Assembly: GCF_040659735.1 (NCBI RefSeq)
Contig: NZ_JBFANZ010000025.1
Span: 20,403 to 84,402 of the forward strand
Direction of reading: 5' to 3'
Length of the DNA stretch: 64,000 nucleotides
DNA from: Micromonospora_I sp040659735
Lineage (GTDB): Bacteria; Actinomycetota; Actinomycetes; Mycobacteriales; Micromonosporaceae
Every line of letters starts with the position of its first letter. Positions within the stretch are counted from its first letter, which is position 1. The notes under the pieces are model-generated. The model did not search any database. It saw only the letters and a program-made list of their open reading frames with translations, and had not been told where the DNA came from. Made by a program: the position numbers and the translations under genes. This document shows positions 33,608 through 42,399 of this stretch, piece by piece.

Positions 33608-35743
33608 TCATGCCTGCGGCCCGACCGGTTCCACGGCCGTCGCCATGACCGCGGTCATCACGGCACGGGACTTCACGACCGTCTCCGCGAACTCCTCCTC
33701 CCGGTCAGAGAGGGCCACGACGGCCCCGCCGACCCCGAAGCTGACCTGTCCGTCCGCGGCGACCAGGGTACGGATGACCATGCTGAGATCGGTCGCGCCG
33801 CTGAGCGAGAACCAGCCCAACGCACCTGAGTAGACGCCGCGCGGCCCCTCCTCCAACCGGTCGATGATCTCCATTGTGCGGACCTTCGGAGCTCCGGTCA
33901 TCGAACCACCGGGAAAGGAGGCGCGGACGCACCCGACGACAGACTGGTCGGGGCGGAGCGTGCCGCGGACGGTCGAGACGAGCTGGTGCACCGGCGCGTA
34001 CGTCTCGACGTCGAACAGCCGCGAAACGTGCACGGAGCCGATTTCGGAAACCATGTTGAGGTCGTTGCGGATCAGGTCGACGATCATCAGGTTCTCGGCC
34101 CGGTCCTTCTCGTTGCCGAGCAGATCACGCCGGAGCGCCTCATCCTCGACCGGCGTCGCGCCCCGCGGCCGGGTCCCCTTGATCGGCTTGGATTCGGCGA
34201 CCCGGTCCACGCCGACCGAGAGGAATCGTTCGGGAGAGGCGCTGAGCACGGCCAGATCGGGGAAGCGCAGCAGCGCCGCGTACGGGACGGGGCTGATCCT
34301 GCGCAGGTGCGTGTACGTCCGCAGCGGATCGATCACGGTCCGCACGGTCACCATGTTGGTGAGGCACACCTCGTACGACTCGCCGTGGTGGATCTCCTCC
34401 AGGCACTGGTCGATGCGCTTGAGGTAGCCCTCCCGGTCGTGCCGCGGCTCCACGAGATGACCTACCGCCTCGTCGGTCATCACGGTGCCGGCGAGCAGTG
34501 CCGTCGCCGCGGCCGCGTCGTCGCCGGGCGGGGTCGCCCGGAGCCGGACCGCCGTGCGGTCGAGCCAGGCGATGGCGGCCACGTCGTCGTCGCCGGCGCT
34601 GAGCGCCAGGAGATAGCAGGTCTGCTCGACGTGGTCCAGCGCCAGCATGCGGTCGACGAAGAGCAGCGCCGCGTCGGGGGTGTCCGCCTCGTGGGCCAAC
34701 TCCCCGCCGGTCTCCGCCTTCAGTTCGTAGCCGAGGTAGCCGACGTACCCCAGGTTGAAGTCGAACGGCACACCCGGCGGTGTCGGCATCGCCCGCGCGC
34801 GTAGCTGGTCGTCGAGGTATTCGAAGAACGGCTGCACCACCCGCTCGGTGTTGCCGTCGGAGCGCCGCACGGTGACGGTGCGCTCGGCGGCGCGGTAGGT
34901 GACGTATTCGGCGAGCGGCCCCGCGCCGTGGCCCATGAAGGAGTACCGCGACAGCCCGTCGATCACGGCGCTGCTGTCCAGCCAGAAGCTGACGCCGGCA
35001 TCCGCGAAGAGTTCACGGTACGCGGTCTCCGGGTCGGGCATGATCGGCAGCGCGCGCACATGCACCCGGTACCGGGTGGCGCCGGTCGCCGCCGGGCGGG
35101 CGGAGGTAGCGGCCGGGCGAGCCGGGGTGGTCGCGGCGCTGCCGGCCGCGGCGGCGCCGCCCGGGGGGCGCTGCGCCATCGCCAGGTCGCGGAAGTTCGC
35201 GAGCAGCTCGCGGCCGTACTCGCTGCTGATCGACTCGGGGTGGAACTGCACGCCCCAGATCGGTCGCGTACGGTGCCGCACGCCCATGAGGGTTCCGTCC
35301 TCGCTCCAGGCGATCGGCTCCAGTTCGTCCGGGACCGCGGTCACGGCCAACGAGTGGTAGCGAACGACCGAGAACGGCGAGGGCAACCCGGCGAAGATGT
35401 CGACACCGGTGTGGTGCACGCCGGAGATCCGGCCGTGCACCGGCTCCGGGGCAGGCCCCACGGTCCCGCCGAGGAGGTCACAGATGCCCTGGTGGCCGAG
35501 GCAGACGCCGAGCACCGGCAGTCCGCTGTCCCGGATCGCCCGGGTGCTCACGCCGAAGTCGCGGACACGCTCGGGACGACCCGGCCCCGGAGAGATCACG
35601 ACCGCGTCGAACTCCGCGATCGGCACCTGCGCCCAGTCGGTGTCGTTGCGCAGCACGACCGGGGGCTCCCCGTTGACCTCGCCGAGGAGTTGGTAAAGGT
35701 TGTATGTGAACGAGTCGTAGTTGTCTATCAGAAGCGTTCGCAT
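33608..35743 (-). CDS. pabAB: PabA-PabB fusion aminodeoxychorismate synthase
   Basis: This 711-aa bifunctional enzyme makes 4-amino-4-deoxychorismate from chorismate and glutamine. The glutaminase half (1-190) has Cys81 in GVCLGHQ and His168/Glu170 in FHPES. A Pro/Ala/Thr-rich linker with short repeats (about 193-222) joins the chorismate-binding half, whose PIKGTRPRG motif carries the Lys diagnostic of PabB rather than TrpE, plus DLIRNDLNMV and SFPGGSMTGAPK. Fused forms occur both in folate synthesis and in antibiotic clusters. No pabC or folate gene is adjacent. Confidence 0.93.
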   Translation of the reverse strand: MRTLLIDNYDSFTYNLYQLLGEVNGEPPVVLRNDTDWAQVPIAEFDAVVISPGPGRPERVRDFGVSTRAIRDSGLPVLGVCLGHQGICDLLGGTVGPAPEPVHGRISGVHHTGVDIFAGLPSPFSVVRYHSLAVTAVPDELEPIAWSEDGTLMGVRHRTRPIWGVQFHPESISSEYGRELLANFRDLAMAQRPPGGAAAAGSAATTPARPAATSARPAATGATRYRVHVRALPIMPDPETAYRELFADAGVSFWLDSSAVIDGLSRYSFMGHGAGPLAEYVTYRAAERTVTVRRSDGNTERVVQPFFEYLDDQLRARAMPTPPGVPFDFNLGYVGYLGYELKAETGGELAHEADTPDAALLFVDRMLALDHVEQTCYLLALSAGDDDVAAIAWLDRTAVRLRATPPGDDAAAATALLAGTVMTDEAVGHLVEPRHDREGYLKRIDQCLEEIHHGESYEVCLTNMVTVRTVIDPLRTYTHLRRISPVPYAALLRFPDLAVLSASPERFLSVGVDRVAESKPIKGTRPRGATPVEDEALRRDLLGNEKDRAENLMIVDLIRNDLNMVSEIGSVHVSRLFDVETYAPVHQLVSTVRGTLRPDQSVVGCVRASFPGGSMTGAPKVRTMEIIDRLEEGPRGVYSGALGWFSLSGATDLSMVIRTLVAADGQVSFGVGGAVVALSDREEEFAETVVKSRAVMTAVMATAVEPVGPQA

Positions 35744-36212
35744 GCCGAGCTGCCTCTTCCCCGTGGCTCGTAGCGGACGACCGCTGCCGCCCCGGACCGG
35801 ACCACGCCGCTGGGGTGTCGCCGATTATGAGCTCATCAACCCTGCATGTCTCCTCGATGATGAGTTCGGGGAGCCGACGCGGGAAATCCTGCTCATGTCG
35901 CGCTGCTCGGCGTACCGCGCCGCACGTCGGTTGCTACCGCACGAGACGGTGGTCGAGCGGCTGGTCAACCGGCGACGCGCGCGACGGTGTGCGATGCGCG
36001 CGCGGTGGTATCTCCATCTGCCAGGCGGCACGCGGTGACGAATCGGCCACACCGACGCCGGAGGAGACGCCCGTGCCCGCGCGGAGCGAGATCAAGCCGA
36101 GCGCGAAGCGGAGCTGGATGCGCTGCAGGGCCAGCTCGACGAGCTGGCCCTGCACGGCCGAACGAGGTGCGGATCGGGTGCCGGCGCAGAGCGCCGGCAC
36201 CCGGTCGGGGGC
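35744..36212. other. 469-bp intergenic region with a coiled-coil gene relic
   Basis: No intact gene is visible. On the plus strand one frame after a stop at 36038 reads as a charged coiled coil (RARAERDQAEREAELDALQ, then GQLDELALH), roughly 36065-36155, with no start and no proper end. It resembles the tail of a regulator. A short plus frame ending at 36038 (SRCSAYRAARRLL) may be another relic. Confidence 0.35.
36175..36203. terminator. hairpin after C39-like peptidase gene
   Basis: Perfect 12-bp arms (CGGGTGCCGGCG / CGCCGGCACCCG) with a 5-nt loop begin 10 bp past the minus-strand stop codon at 36213. Confidence 0.65.
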
Positions 36213-36992
36213 TCAGGCGGAGTAGCCGTGCCCGGCCATCCAGTTGGCCATGTTGATCGTGGTCACCCAGTAGGTGCCGTCACCACCGATACCCGCGGGA
36301 TCGGCGACCTTCACGGTCCGACCGTCGTCGCTGTAGCCGACGATCGTCACGTAGTGGCCACCCGGGTAGGAGCGCCAGGCGCCGTCCGTGTCCGTCGTGC
36401 TGCCGTCGATGTTGGCGACGACGGCGTACCCGTCGCTGACCGCGCGCACGACGTCCGCCTGCAGCTGATCCATCTGCGCGGGGGTCGCCGGACCGGGGAT
36501 CTCGTGCGTCTTGTAGACGTCGCTGCCGATCACGCTGTTCAGCACGCGGGTGGTGTCGTTGGCGGAGTTGGTGCCGCTGGTCGTGGTCCCCAGCTTGTTC
36601 GCCACCTCGTCCTGGCTCAGCTTGAAGCCACGTGCCGTCAGGGCGTTCCGGGTGGCGGCCGGACCGCAGTAGTAGAAGTTGGGCTGTTCCTGGAAGTCGT
36701 AGCCGAGCACCCGCTGCGACGGGGGCTTCGGCGCGGCGGGCGCCGGCGAGGCGGCCTGCGGACGGGCCGCGCGGTCGGCGCGGTCGCCGCCACGCCCGGA
36801 GTCGCCGCCCAGCGCCATGTCGACGACCGCCGTGGTCGACGCATCGTGCGCGGAGGACGAGGGGTCGGGCTCGTTCAGCAGGAGGGTGCCGGTAGCGGCG
36901 GCGGCGAGAAGGGCGGCCGACAACGCGGCGACCGGGAAAGCACGGCGGGAGATGGCGTGCCGGAACTGCTTGCGGGTACGTCGAGGGGTCAC
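36213..36992 (-). CDS. secreted C39-like cysteine peptidase
   Basis: This 259-aa exported protein has an N-terminal signal (RRAFPVAALSAALLAAAATG, about 17-36) and a Pro/Ala-rich linker, followed by a papain-like C39_2 domain. The nucleophile Cys109 is in NFYYCGPAATRNAL, His213 in YPGGHYVTIVGY and Asp231 in VKVADPAG. There is no transporter domain, so it is a stand-alone extracellular enzyme and not a bacteriocin exporter. The GTG start has GGAG upstream. Relatives are common in actinobacteria, but their substrates are unknown. Confidence 0.85.
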   Translation of the reverse strand: MTPRRTRKQFRHAISRRAFPVAALSAALLAAAATGTLLLNEPDPSSSAHDASTTAVVDMALGGDSGRGGDRADRAARPQAASPAPAAPKPPSQRVLGYDFQEQPNFYYCGPAATRNALTARGFKLSQDEVANKLGTTTSGTNSANDTTRVLNSVIGSDVYKTHEIPGPATPAQMDQLQADVVRAVSDGYAVVANIDGSTTDTDGAWRSYPGGHYVTIVGYSDDGRTVKVADPAGIGGDGTYWVTTINMANWMAGHGYSA

Positions 36993-37793
36993 TCAAAGCT
37001 CCATTGCTGTGCCGATTCGAAGTCGGCGTCCCAATAACGGCGAGATGTGAGCCAGAGGTCAGCGGTCGACCCCGCGTCGGTGGTGCGATCACGACGCGGA
37101 GGGCGCTCAGCCCCATCGGAAATGGGGGGCGGGTTTACTCAGCGGGATGCCGGGAAACACGCAGCCGAACGTCGAACCGTTGGCGTGGCTAGTGATCCAG
37201 CGTCACGAACCCGCTGCGGAAGAGGCGGCCCAGGAGGGAAGCGCGCTGCGGGGGGACTGGGGGGATGTGCCACGGCACATTCGACGGCGCTGCACTGTTA
37301 TGTGTCTCCTTCCGATACCGCGTACCGGGTTAGCTGACGGATTCGGGCGGGAGGATCGCCCTACCACAGGCCAAAGGCCCGCGGATTCACCCCAATTGCA
37401 ATGGGTCCCCGGCTCGTGCGAGCACGACTAAGCGGGCCCGATCCGGCGTCATCCTTTGATGACCAACGACCGGGTCGGACGAGCCGACATTACTGGTCCT
37501 GCCCCGACGCCGCAAAGCCCCCCATCTGCGGGTGCGATCGGTGGCACGGATATTCGGCGCAGGAATGCACGAGAAGTCGTGAACTGCGCGGTACGGACCG
37601 AACGCCGCAGCCGGTGCGAGGGAGTCCGTGAACGACGGTCGTGGCGACACCCCGCGTCGGCAGGCATCCCACCAGGGATGATCTTCATTCATGGATGGAC
37701 GGGGACGTCGGTCTACATCGATCACAGTCGACAGGCGGCTACCTCGACCCGCGCCGGCCCGAACCGCGACGACTCACGCGTTCAGCCATGGCC

Positions 37794-37807
37794 CATAATC
37801 CATTATG
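37794..37807. promoter_or_regulatory. CATAAT-CC-ATTATG dyad
   Basis: A 6-bp inverted repeat with a 2-bp centre in an unusually AT-rich patch. It could be a regulator site or a relic of a promoter. Confidence 0.3.
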
Positions 37808-38311
37808 AAGCTGACACGTTGGCGTTCGCCAATTGCTTTTCAGCGCCGCGAAACCCATTCTTGCCGCTTGACAGAAGCCGACCGCAGCCACGAGGACCCG
37901 CGCCTTATCCGGCGTCCCTGTCCGTGAGGGCTGCTCGGTGTCGTCCGATCTGAGGACCGGCCGTGACTTCAGCGCGCAGGGACACATCGGAGGACCAGTT
38001 CGGACGCTTCTCGATATCCTCCGGGAACGGAACGCGACCGCCGACCGGATCCGATGGTGATCGAGGGAGACGCGGCCGAGGGCGTCGCGGCGCTCGAATA
38101 GGACTATGGGCCGGAGCTGCAGGTACGGCGCAGCGGAAACCTGGTCCAGACGCTGCTGCGCCACAACCCGCGGCCGGCGGAGCAGGTCGCCGGCCGCGCT
38201 CGCCCTGACACCACCAAAAATCAAGCTCCACGGCCATGGCGTGCGGCTGATTTGCACGGTAGAAACATCTGAACCCCTTCCTACACCGCGTGATACAAGT
38301 GCGGCGGGCGA

Positions 38312-38323
38312 GAGAGCGCTCTC
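38312..38323. promoter_or_regulatory. LacI-family operator-like palindrome
   Basis: GAGAGCGCTCTC, a 12-bp perfect palindrome with the central CG/GC step typical of LacI-family sugar regulators, lies 151 bp before the secreted beta-helix gene. No LacI gene is in the window. Confidence 0.5.
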
Positions 38324-38474
38324 ACCGCTGGTCTCCATCCACCGTCCGAAAGGGCAGGTCGATGACGGCCGTGAGTGACCCGCGCACGAGCGCCCCCGTG
38401 CGTCCGTCGAAGCACCTCCCTACAACGGTCGCTGCGTCCGGAGCACGTCCCGGCCAGCGGAGAGGACGAACCGT

Positions 38475-40349
38475 ATGACCACCCAGTCCCCTGGCGTACG
38501 AGGGCGACTCGGCCGGGCGCTCATGCTCGGTCTGGTGCTGACGACCGCCGTCACCGCGACGGGCACGGCCGCCACCGCCGGTCCCCCGCGGCACGGCACG
38601 CCGGAGTTCGGGCCCAACGTCACCATCTTCGACCCGAGCATGCCGGTCAGCGAGATCCAGGCGACGCTCGACGCGACGCACACCAAGCAGGTCAACAACG
38701 AAATGGGCACCGAGCGGTACGCCTACTTGTTCAAGCCGGGCACCTACGGCACCGCGGACCAGCCGCTGCAGATCAAGGCCGGCTACTACACCGAGATCGC
38801 CGGTCTGGGCGCCTCCCCCACCGACGTCACCATCAACGGCAAGGTCGAGGTCTACAACCGCTGCCTCACCGATGGCGGCACGAGCAACTGCCTCGCGCTC
38901 GTCAACTTCTGGCGCACCCTGTCCAACCTGTCGATCAACATCAACGCCGCCGGCCAGGACGGCTGCCGATCGACGGCGAACTTCTGGGCCGTGTCCCAGG
39001 CGGTGTCGATGCGCCGCGTCGACATCACCGGCGGCGGTCTGTCGCTCATGGACTACTGCACCGCGGGCCCGCAGTACGCCAGCGGTGGCTTCATCGCCGA
39101 CTCGCGGCTGCCCTCCATCACCAACGGCTCCCAGCAACAGTGGCTGACCCGCAACAGCGAGATCGACGGCTGGTCGAACGGCGTGTGGAACCAGGTCTTC
39201 GCGGGCGTCGTCGGCGCTCCCGACGACGCCGGCTTCCCGACCCCGCCGTACACGACGCTCGACACCAACCCTCTGAGCCGGGAGAAGCCGTACCTGTTCG
39301 TCGACGCGAAGGGCAGGTACAACGTCCGGGTGCCCACCGCACAGCGCAACAGCAGCGGCGTCTCCTGGGGCGACGGCCTGACGCCGGGCCGGACCATCCC
39401 CATCCACGACTTCTTCGTCGCCAAGCCGTCCGACTCGGTGCACGTCATCAACGCCCAGCTCGCGCGCGGCAAGCACCTGCTGCTCACGCCCGGCGTGTAC
39501 GACATCGCGCGCAGCATCGAGGTCCGGCGCCCCGACACGGTCGTCCTCGGCCTGGGGCACGCCACCCTTACCGCCGTGAACGGCTCCATCCCGCTGGACG
39601 TCACCGGGGTCCCCGGCGTGGTCGTGGCCGGGGTGACGATCGACGCCGGCCTCAAGGAGTCGCCGGTCCTCCTGCGCGTGGGCAACAGGCACGGCCGCAA
39701 CGTCAGCACCCCGGACAACCCGACGACCCTGTCCGATGTGTACTTCCGCGTCGGCGGCCCCCACATCGGCAAGACGAACATCGCTCTCGAGGTCAACAGC
39801 GACCACGTGCTCATCGACCACACCTGGGTCTGGCGCGGCGACCACGGCGTCGAGGGCTTCACCCGTGGCGTCAATGGCGACACCGATCGCTGGAACACCA
39901 ACACCGGTCGCTACGGCGCCGTCATCAACGGCGACCACGTGACGGCGACCGGCCTGTTCGTCGAGCACTTCCAGCGGTACAACACGGTCTGGAACGGTGA
40001 GCACGGCACGACGGTCCTGTACCAGAACGAACTGCCGTACGACCCGCCGACGCAGGCCGAGTGGATGAACGGCAAGACCAAGGGCTGGGCCGGCTACAAG
40101 GTCGACGAGCGGGTGAAGCACCACACCCTCTACGGCGGCGGCGTGTACGTCTTCAACCAGAACAACCCGTCGATCCACACGGGGAACGGCTTCGAGGTCC
40201 CCGTGACGCCGGGCGTCACGCTGCACCACATCATGACCGTGAACCTCAGCGCCGGCACGATCGACCACGTGGTCAACGGCGTGGGTGAGCCGGCCGACAC
40301 GACCCGGGTCGGCGTGCCGGTCTACGTCGCCGAGTACCCGATCCCGTAA
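38475..40349 (+). CDS. secreted right-handed beta-helix protein, GH55-like
   Basis: This 624-aa exported protein has a signal peptide (about 1-36, ending near GTAATAG) and a long parallel beta-helix pattern. FGPNVTIFDPSMP, QATLDAT and YLFKPGTYG, then YTEIAGLGASPTDVTINGK, are like actinobacterial proteins related to GH55 beta-1,3-glucanases. Some databases label such proteins adenylyl cyclase, with no catalytic support visible. ATG 38475 has GGAGAGGA upstream. The LacI-type site supports a carbohydrate-linked role. Catalytic residues were not confirmed. Confidence 0.7.
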   Translation: MTTQSPGVRGRLGRALMLGLVLTTAVTATGTAATAGPPRHGTPEFGPNVTIFDPSMPVSEIQATLDATHTKQVNNEMGTERYAYLFKPGTYGTADQPLQIKAGYYTEIAGLGASPTDVTINGKVEVYNRCLTDGGTSNCLALVNFWRTLSNLSININAAGQDGCRSTANFWAVSQAVSMRRVDITGGGLSLMDYCTAGPQYASGGFIADSRLPSITNGSQQQWLTRNSEIDGWSNGVWNQVFAGVVGAPDDAGFPTPPYTTLDTNPLSREKPYLFVDAKGRYNVRVPTAQRNSSGVSWGDGLTPGRTIPIHDFFVAKPSDSVHVINAQLARGKHLLLTPGVYDIARSIEVRRPDTVVLGLGHATLTAVNGSIPLDVTGVPGVVVAGVTIDAGLKESPVLLRVGNRHGRNVSTPDNPTTLSDVYFRVGGPHIGKTNIALEVNSDHVLIDHTWVWRGDHGVEGFTRGVNGDTDRWNTNTGRYGAVINGDHVTATGLFVEHFQRYNTVWNGEHGTTVLYQNELPYDPPTQAEWMNGKTKGWAGYKVDERVKHHTLYGGGVYVFNQNNPSIHTGNGFEVPVTPGVTLHHIMTVNLSAGTIDHVVNGVGEPADTTRVGVPVYVAEYPIP

Positions 40350-40839
40350 CGCGCACCCCGCACGATCGAGGTGGGCCGGCGCACGCCAATGCTCCGGCCC
40401 ACCATGGCGACGCATCAGCAGCAACCGCGACCGTTCACCCATGACCGCAACCGGCCCCGAACGCGGATCACGTACTGCCTCCACCTGCCGGGACCGCGAC
40501 CAGCTCCCCACCTGGTTCCGGCAATCTCCTCATGCCACGTGACCTCAGCTCACGGCGAGCCGGCTGCTCCTGGTTGCGTCAGCCGCCACGGCTACGTGAG
40601 CGCGCCGCGCTGGCTCCCGTACGTGCTGTGCTCGTCGACAGGACCGACGCTCGCGCTGCCGCATGGTGCCGTTGTCGTGGTCCTCACCGCGTCGACCGTA
40701 CTAGCTGGTCATCTCCGCTGCACAGGATGGCTCCCAGCCGTGACGTCCTGCGCCGCGAACTGTCCCGACGACTGCCCACCTCGACCGAGTGACGGCCTCC
40801 CGCGTCTCTTGGCGGCGCCGCTCCCGGAGGCGGACAGCA
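40350..40839. other. 490-bp intergenic region
   Basis: Apart from the hairpin at 40370-40403 I see no gene here. Open frames on both strands lack ribosome sites and normal codon use. Confidence 0.5.
40370..40403. terminator. hairpin after beta-helix gene
   Basis: GGTGGGCCGG and CCGGCCCACC form 10-bp arms with a 14-nt loop, 20 bp after the stop codon. Confidence 0.5.
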
Positions 40840-41780
40840 TTAGGTCGTAGCGGTCGTCGTCGAAGCCGCGGCACCTGTCATCAGCGCGGAAAGCTGGCGA
40901 GCCTTGTACGTCCCTCGGCCCGATCCAGGGTAATAGTTCCACGGAAAGGACGTGACGCGGTTGCCGAGGGCGGCGAAGTGCGGGGCGGCACTGCGACGGT
41001 CTCCGGCCACCGTCCAGGCGTAGGCGAAGCTGCTGTGTGCCTGCACCCAACCGAGTGCCGGCCGATATGCGGGGTGCCCCACGGATCGTGCGACAGCCTG
41101 ACGCAACTGCTCACGTACCTCGGGCTGCTTCATGTATCGGGACGCCGAGGCCTCCGCCCGCGCCCGCTCAATGTGCGCCTCGGCCACCACGGCGGCGTTC
41201 AGTGCGCCCACCGGGGCCTGCTCGGCGCACTGCTGAGCGAAAGCGTGCACCTGCGGGAACGATCCGCCCCACTTGGGACAGAGCTGTTGCAGCAGTTCCA
41301 GCTGCGCGGTGACCGGGTCGGGACGCGCCACGGCGGCCCGGTTGTAGCGTTGCCGCGCTTCGGCGAGTCCCAGTTGGAGGCCGCGGGCGATGCGAACCTC
41401 GTCGTCCACGCCGCGACGTTGCCCGGCTCCGCCGTGACCACATCCCCGAGCAGGTTGTCGGCCCGGGCGAGAAAGTCGTGGAACTGGGCGAACTGTCCGC
41501 GGCTCACGCTGCTCGCTCGGCGGGCCGTGCGCGCCTCCCAACCCATGACCACCCACCGGGCGCCGAGCAGGGTCGCCGCCAGGGTCGAGTGCGCCGGGCC
41601 ACCGCCGGCGCTTTCCAGGAACTTCTCCACGCCCCGCAGCTCCGCCACCATCCCCACCGCCACGCTGGGGTCGTGCTCGATGGACAACTCGGCGAAGAAC
41701 CGGGTCACCCCCGGCCAGTCCTGCGAGCGCATCGCCTGACGTAGCGGACGCAGCTGCGGGTAGTGATCGGCTCGGGACAT
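40840..41780 (-). pseudogene. frameshifted conserved actinobacterial protein
   Basis: Two minus-strand frames together give one protein of about 313 aa. The first half starts MSRADHYPQLRPLRQAMRSQ (ATG 41780, possibly 41834) and runs to GNVAAWTTRF. The second half resumes IARGLQLGLAEARQRYN and ends at the stop 40840-40842. The switch lies between 41392 and 41405 and is explained by one missing base. The second half holds QLLQQLCPKWGGS-type and HPAYRPALGWVQAHSSFAYAW segments of a tetratricopeptide-like family of unknown function. A sequencing error is possible. Confidence 0.75.
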
Positions 41781-41946
41781 CGTCGGTACGCCGAACAGGG
41801 TGGACGCCTTCACGGGAAGCACGGAGGAGAGCATAGGCACTGATGGCGGAGGCTGCTGTCCCGTGACGGTGGCGAGAAACCGGCGTGAGCCGGCCTGCCT
41901 CGGATCGACAACGTCGCGGTCGCTGCGGCAGGCTGCATACGTGGCG

Positions 41947-42288
41947 ATGGAACTGCTTTTCGCGCAAGTGGCGGTCGGGGCGTTCGCCGACGCAGTCGAG
42001 TGGTACGGCCGGTTGTTCGGGCGCGCCGCGGACGTGGTTGTCAACGACCACGAGGTGATGTGGCGAGTTGCCGACACCGGCTGGCTGTACGTCATAGAAG
42101 ACGACTCGCGCGCCGGCAACGGCCTGGTCACCATCTCTGTGTCGGATCTGGATGAGGTGGTGACCGACCTGGAAGCGCGCGGCATCAGCAGTGGCCGCAT
42201 CGAGACGATCGGCGACGCCGGGCGTAAGGCCATTGTGACCGACCCCGACGGCAACTCCATCGCGCTCATCCAGATTGCCGCTACGTAG
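41947..42288 (+). CDS. VOC/glyoxalase-like protein
   Basis: This 113-aa single-domain protein has the vicinal-oxygen-chelate fold pattern. An N-terminal strand and helix (FAQVAVGAFADAVEWYGRLFG) are followed by a strand with WRVADTGWLYVIEDD and the C-terminal IVTDPDGNSIALIQ. It may bind a metal or act as a binding protein. Its enzyme activity is unknown. The start ATG 41947 was chosen over GTG 41941. It diverges from the frameshifted gene. Confidence 0.75.
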   Translation: MELLFAQVAVGAFADAVEWYGRLFGRAADVVVNDHEVMWRVADTGWLYVIEDDSRAGNGLVTISVSDLDEVVTDLEARGISSGRIETIGDAGRKAIVTDPDGNSIALIQIAAT

Positions 42289-42399
42289 CGCCGACTACGG
42301 TCGTTCAGCCCATGGGCGCAACGCACACTGCAGCACTTGCTCCCGACTGGCCCGCTCGCATCGGCCGGCTGCCGGCCCAGGTCAGAGGCGCTGCGTCTG

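Larger units (their letters stand above)
36993..38474. other. 1.48-kb gene-poor region
   Basis: No reading frame shows normal codon use over its length. Stretches near 37147-37290 (plus, PGNTQPNVEPLAWLVIQR) and 37960-38230 (plus, several broken frames including GHIGGPVRTLLDILRERN) look like decayed coding sequence. Local AT-rich patches (around 37780-37860 and 38215-38300) contrast with the neighbours. It contains a CATAAT-CC-ATTATG dyad (37794-37807) and a LacI-type operator (38312-38323). Confidence 0.5.

Noticed and set aside
35721..36038. 105-aa plus-strand frame after pabAB
   Set aside because: It begins inside the opposite-strand pabAB gene, has no ribosome site and no domain. It is mentioned only as a possible relic.
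38322..40511. 729-aa minus-strand open frame
   Set aside because: It is a shadow of the secreted beta-helix gene. The plus-strand protein has a signal peptide and ribosome site.
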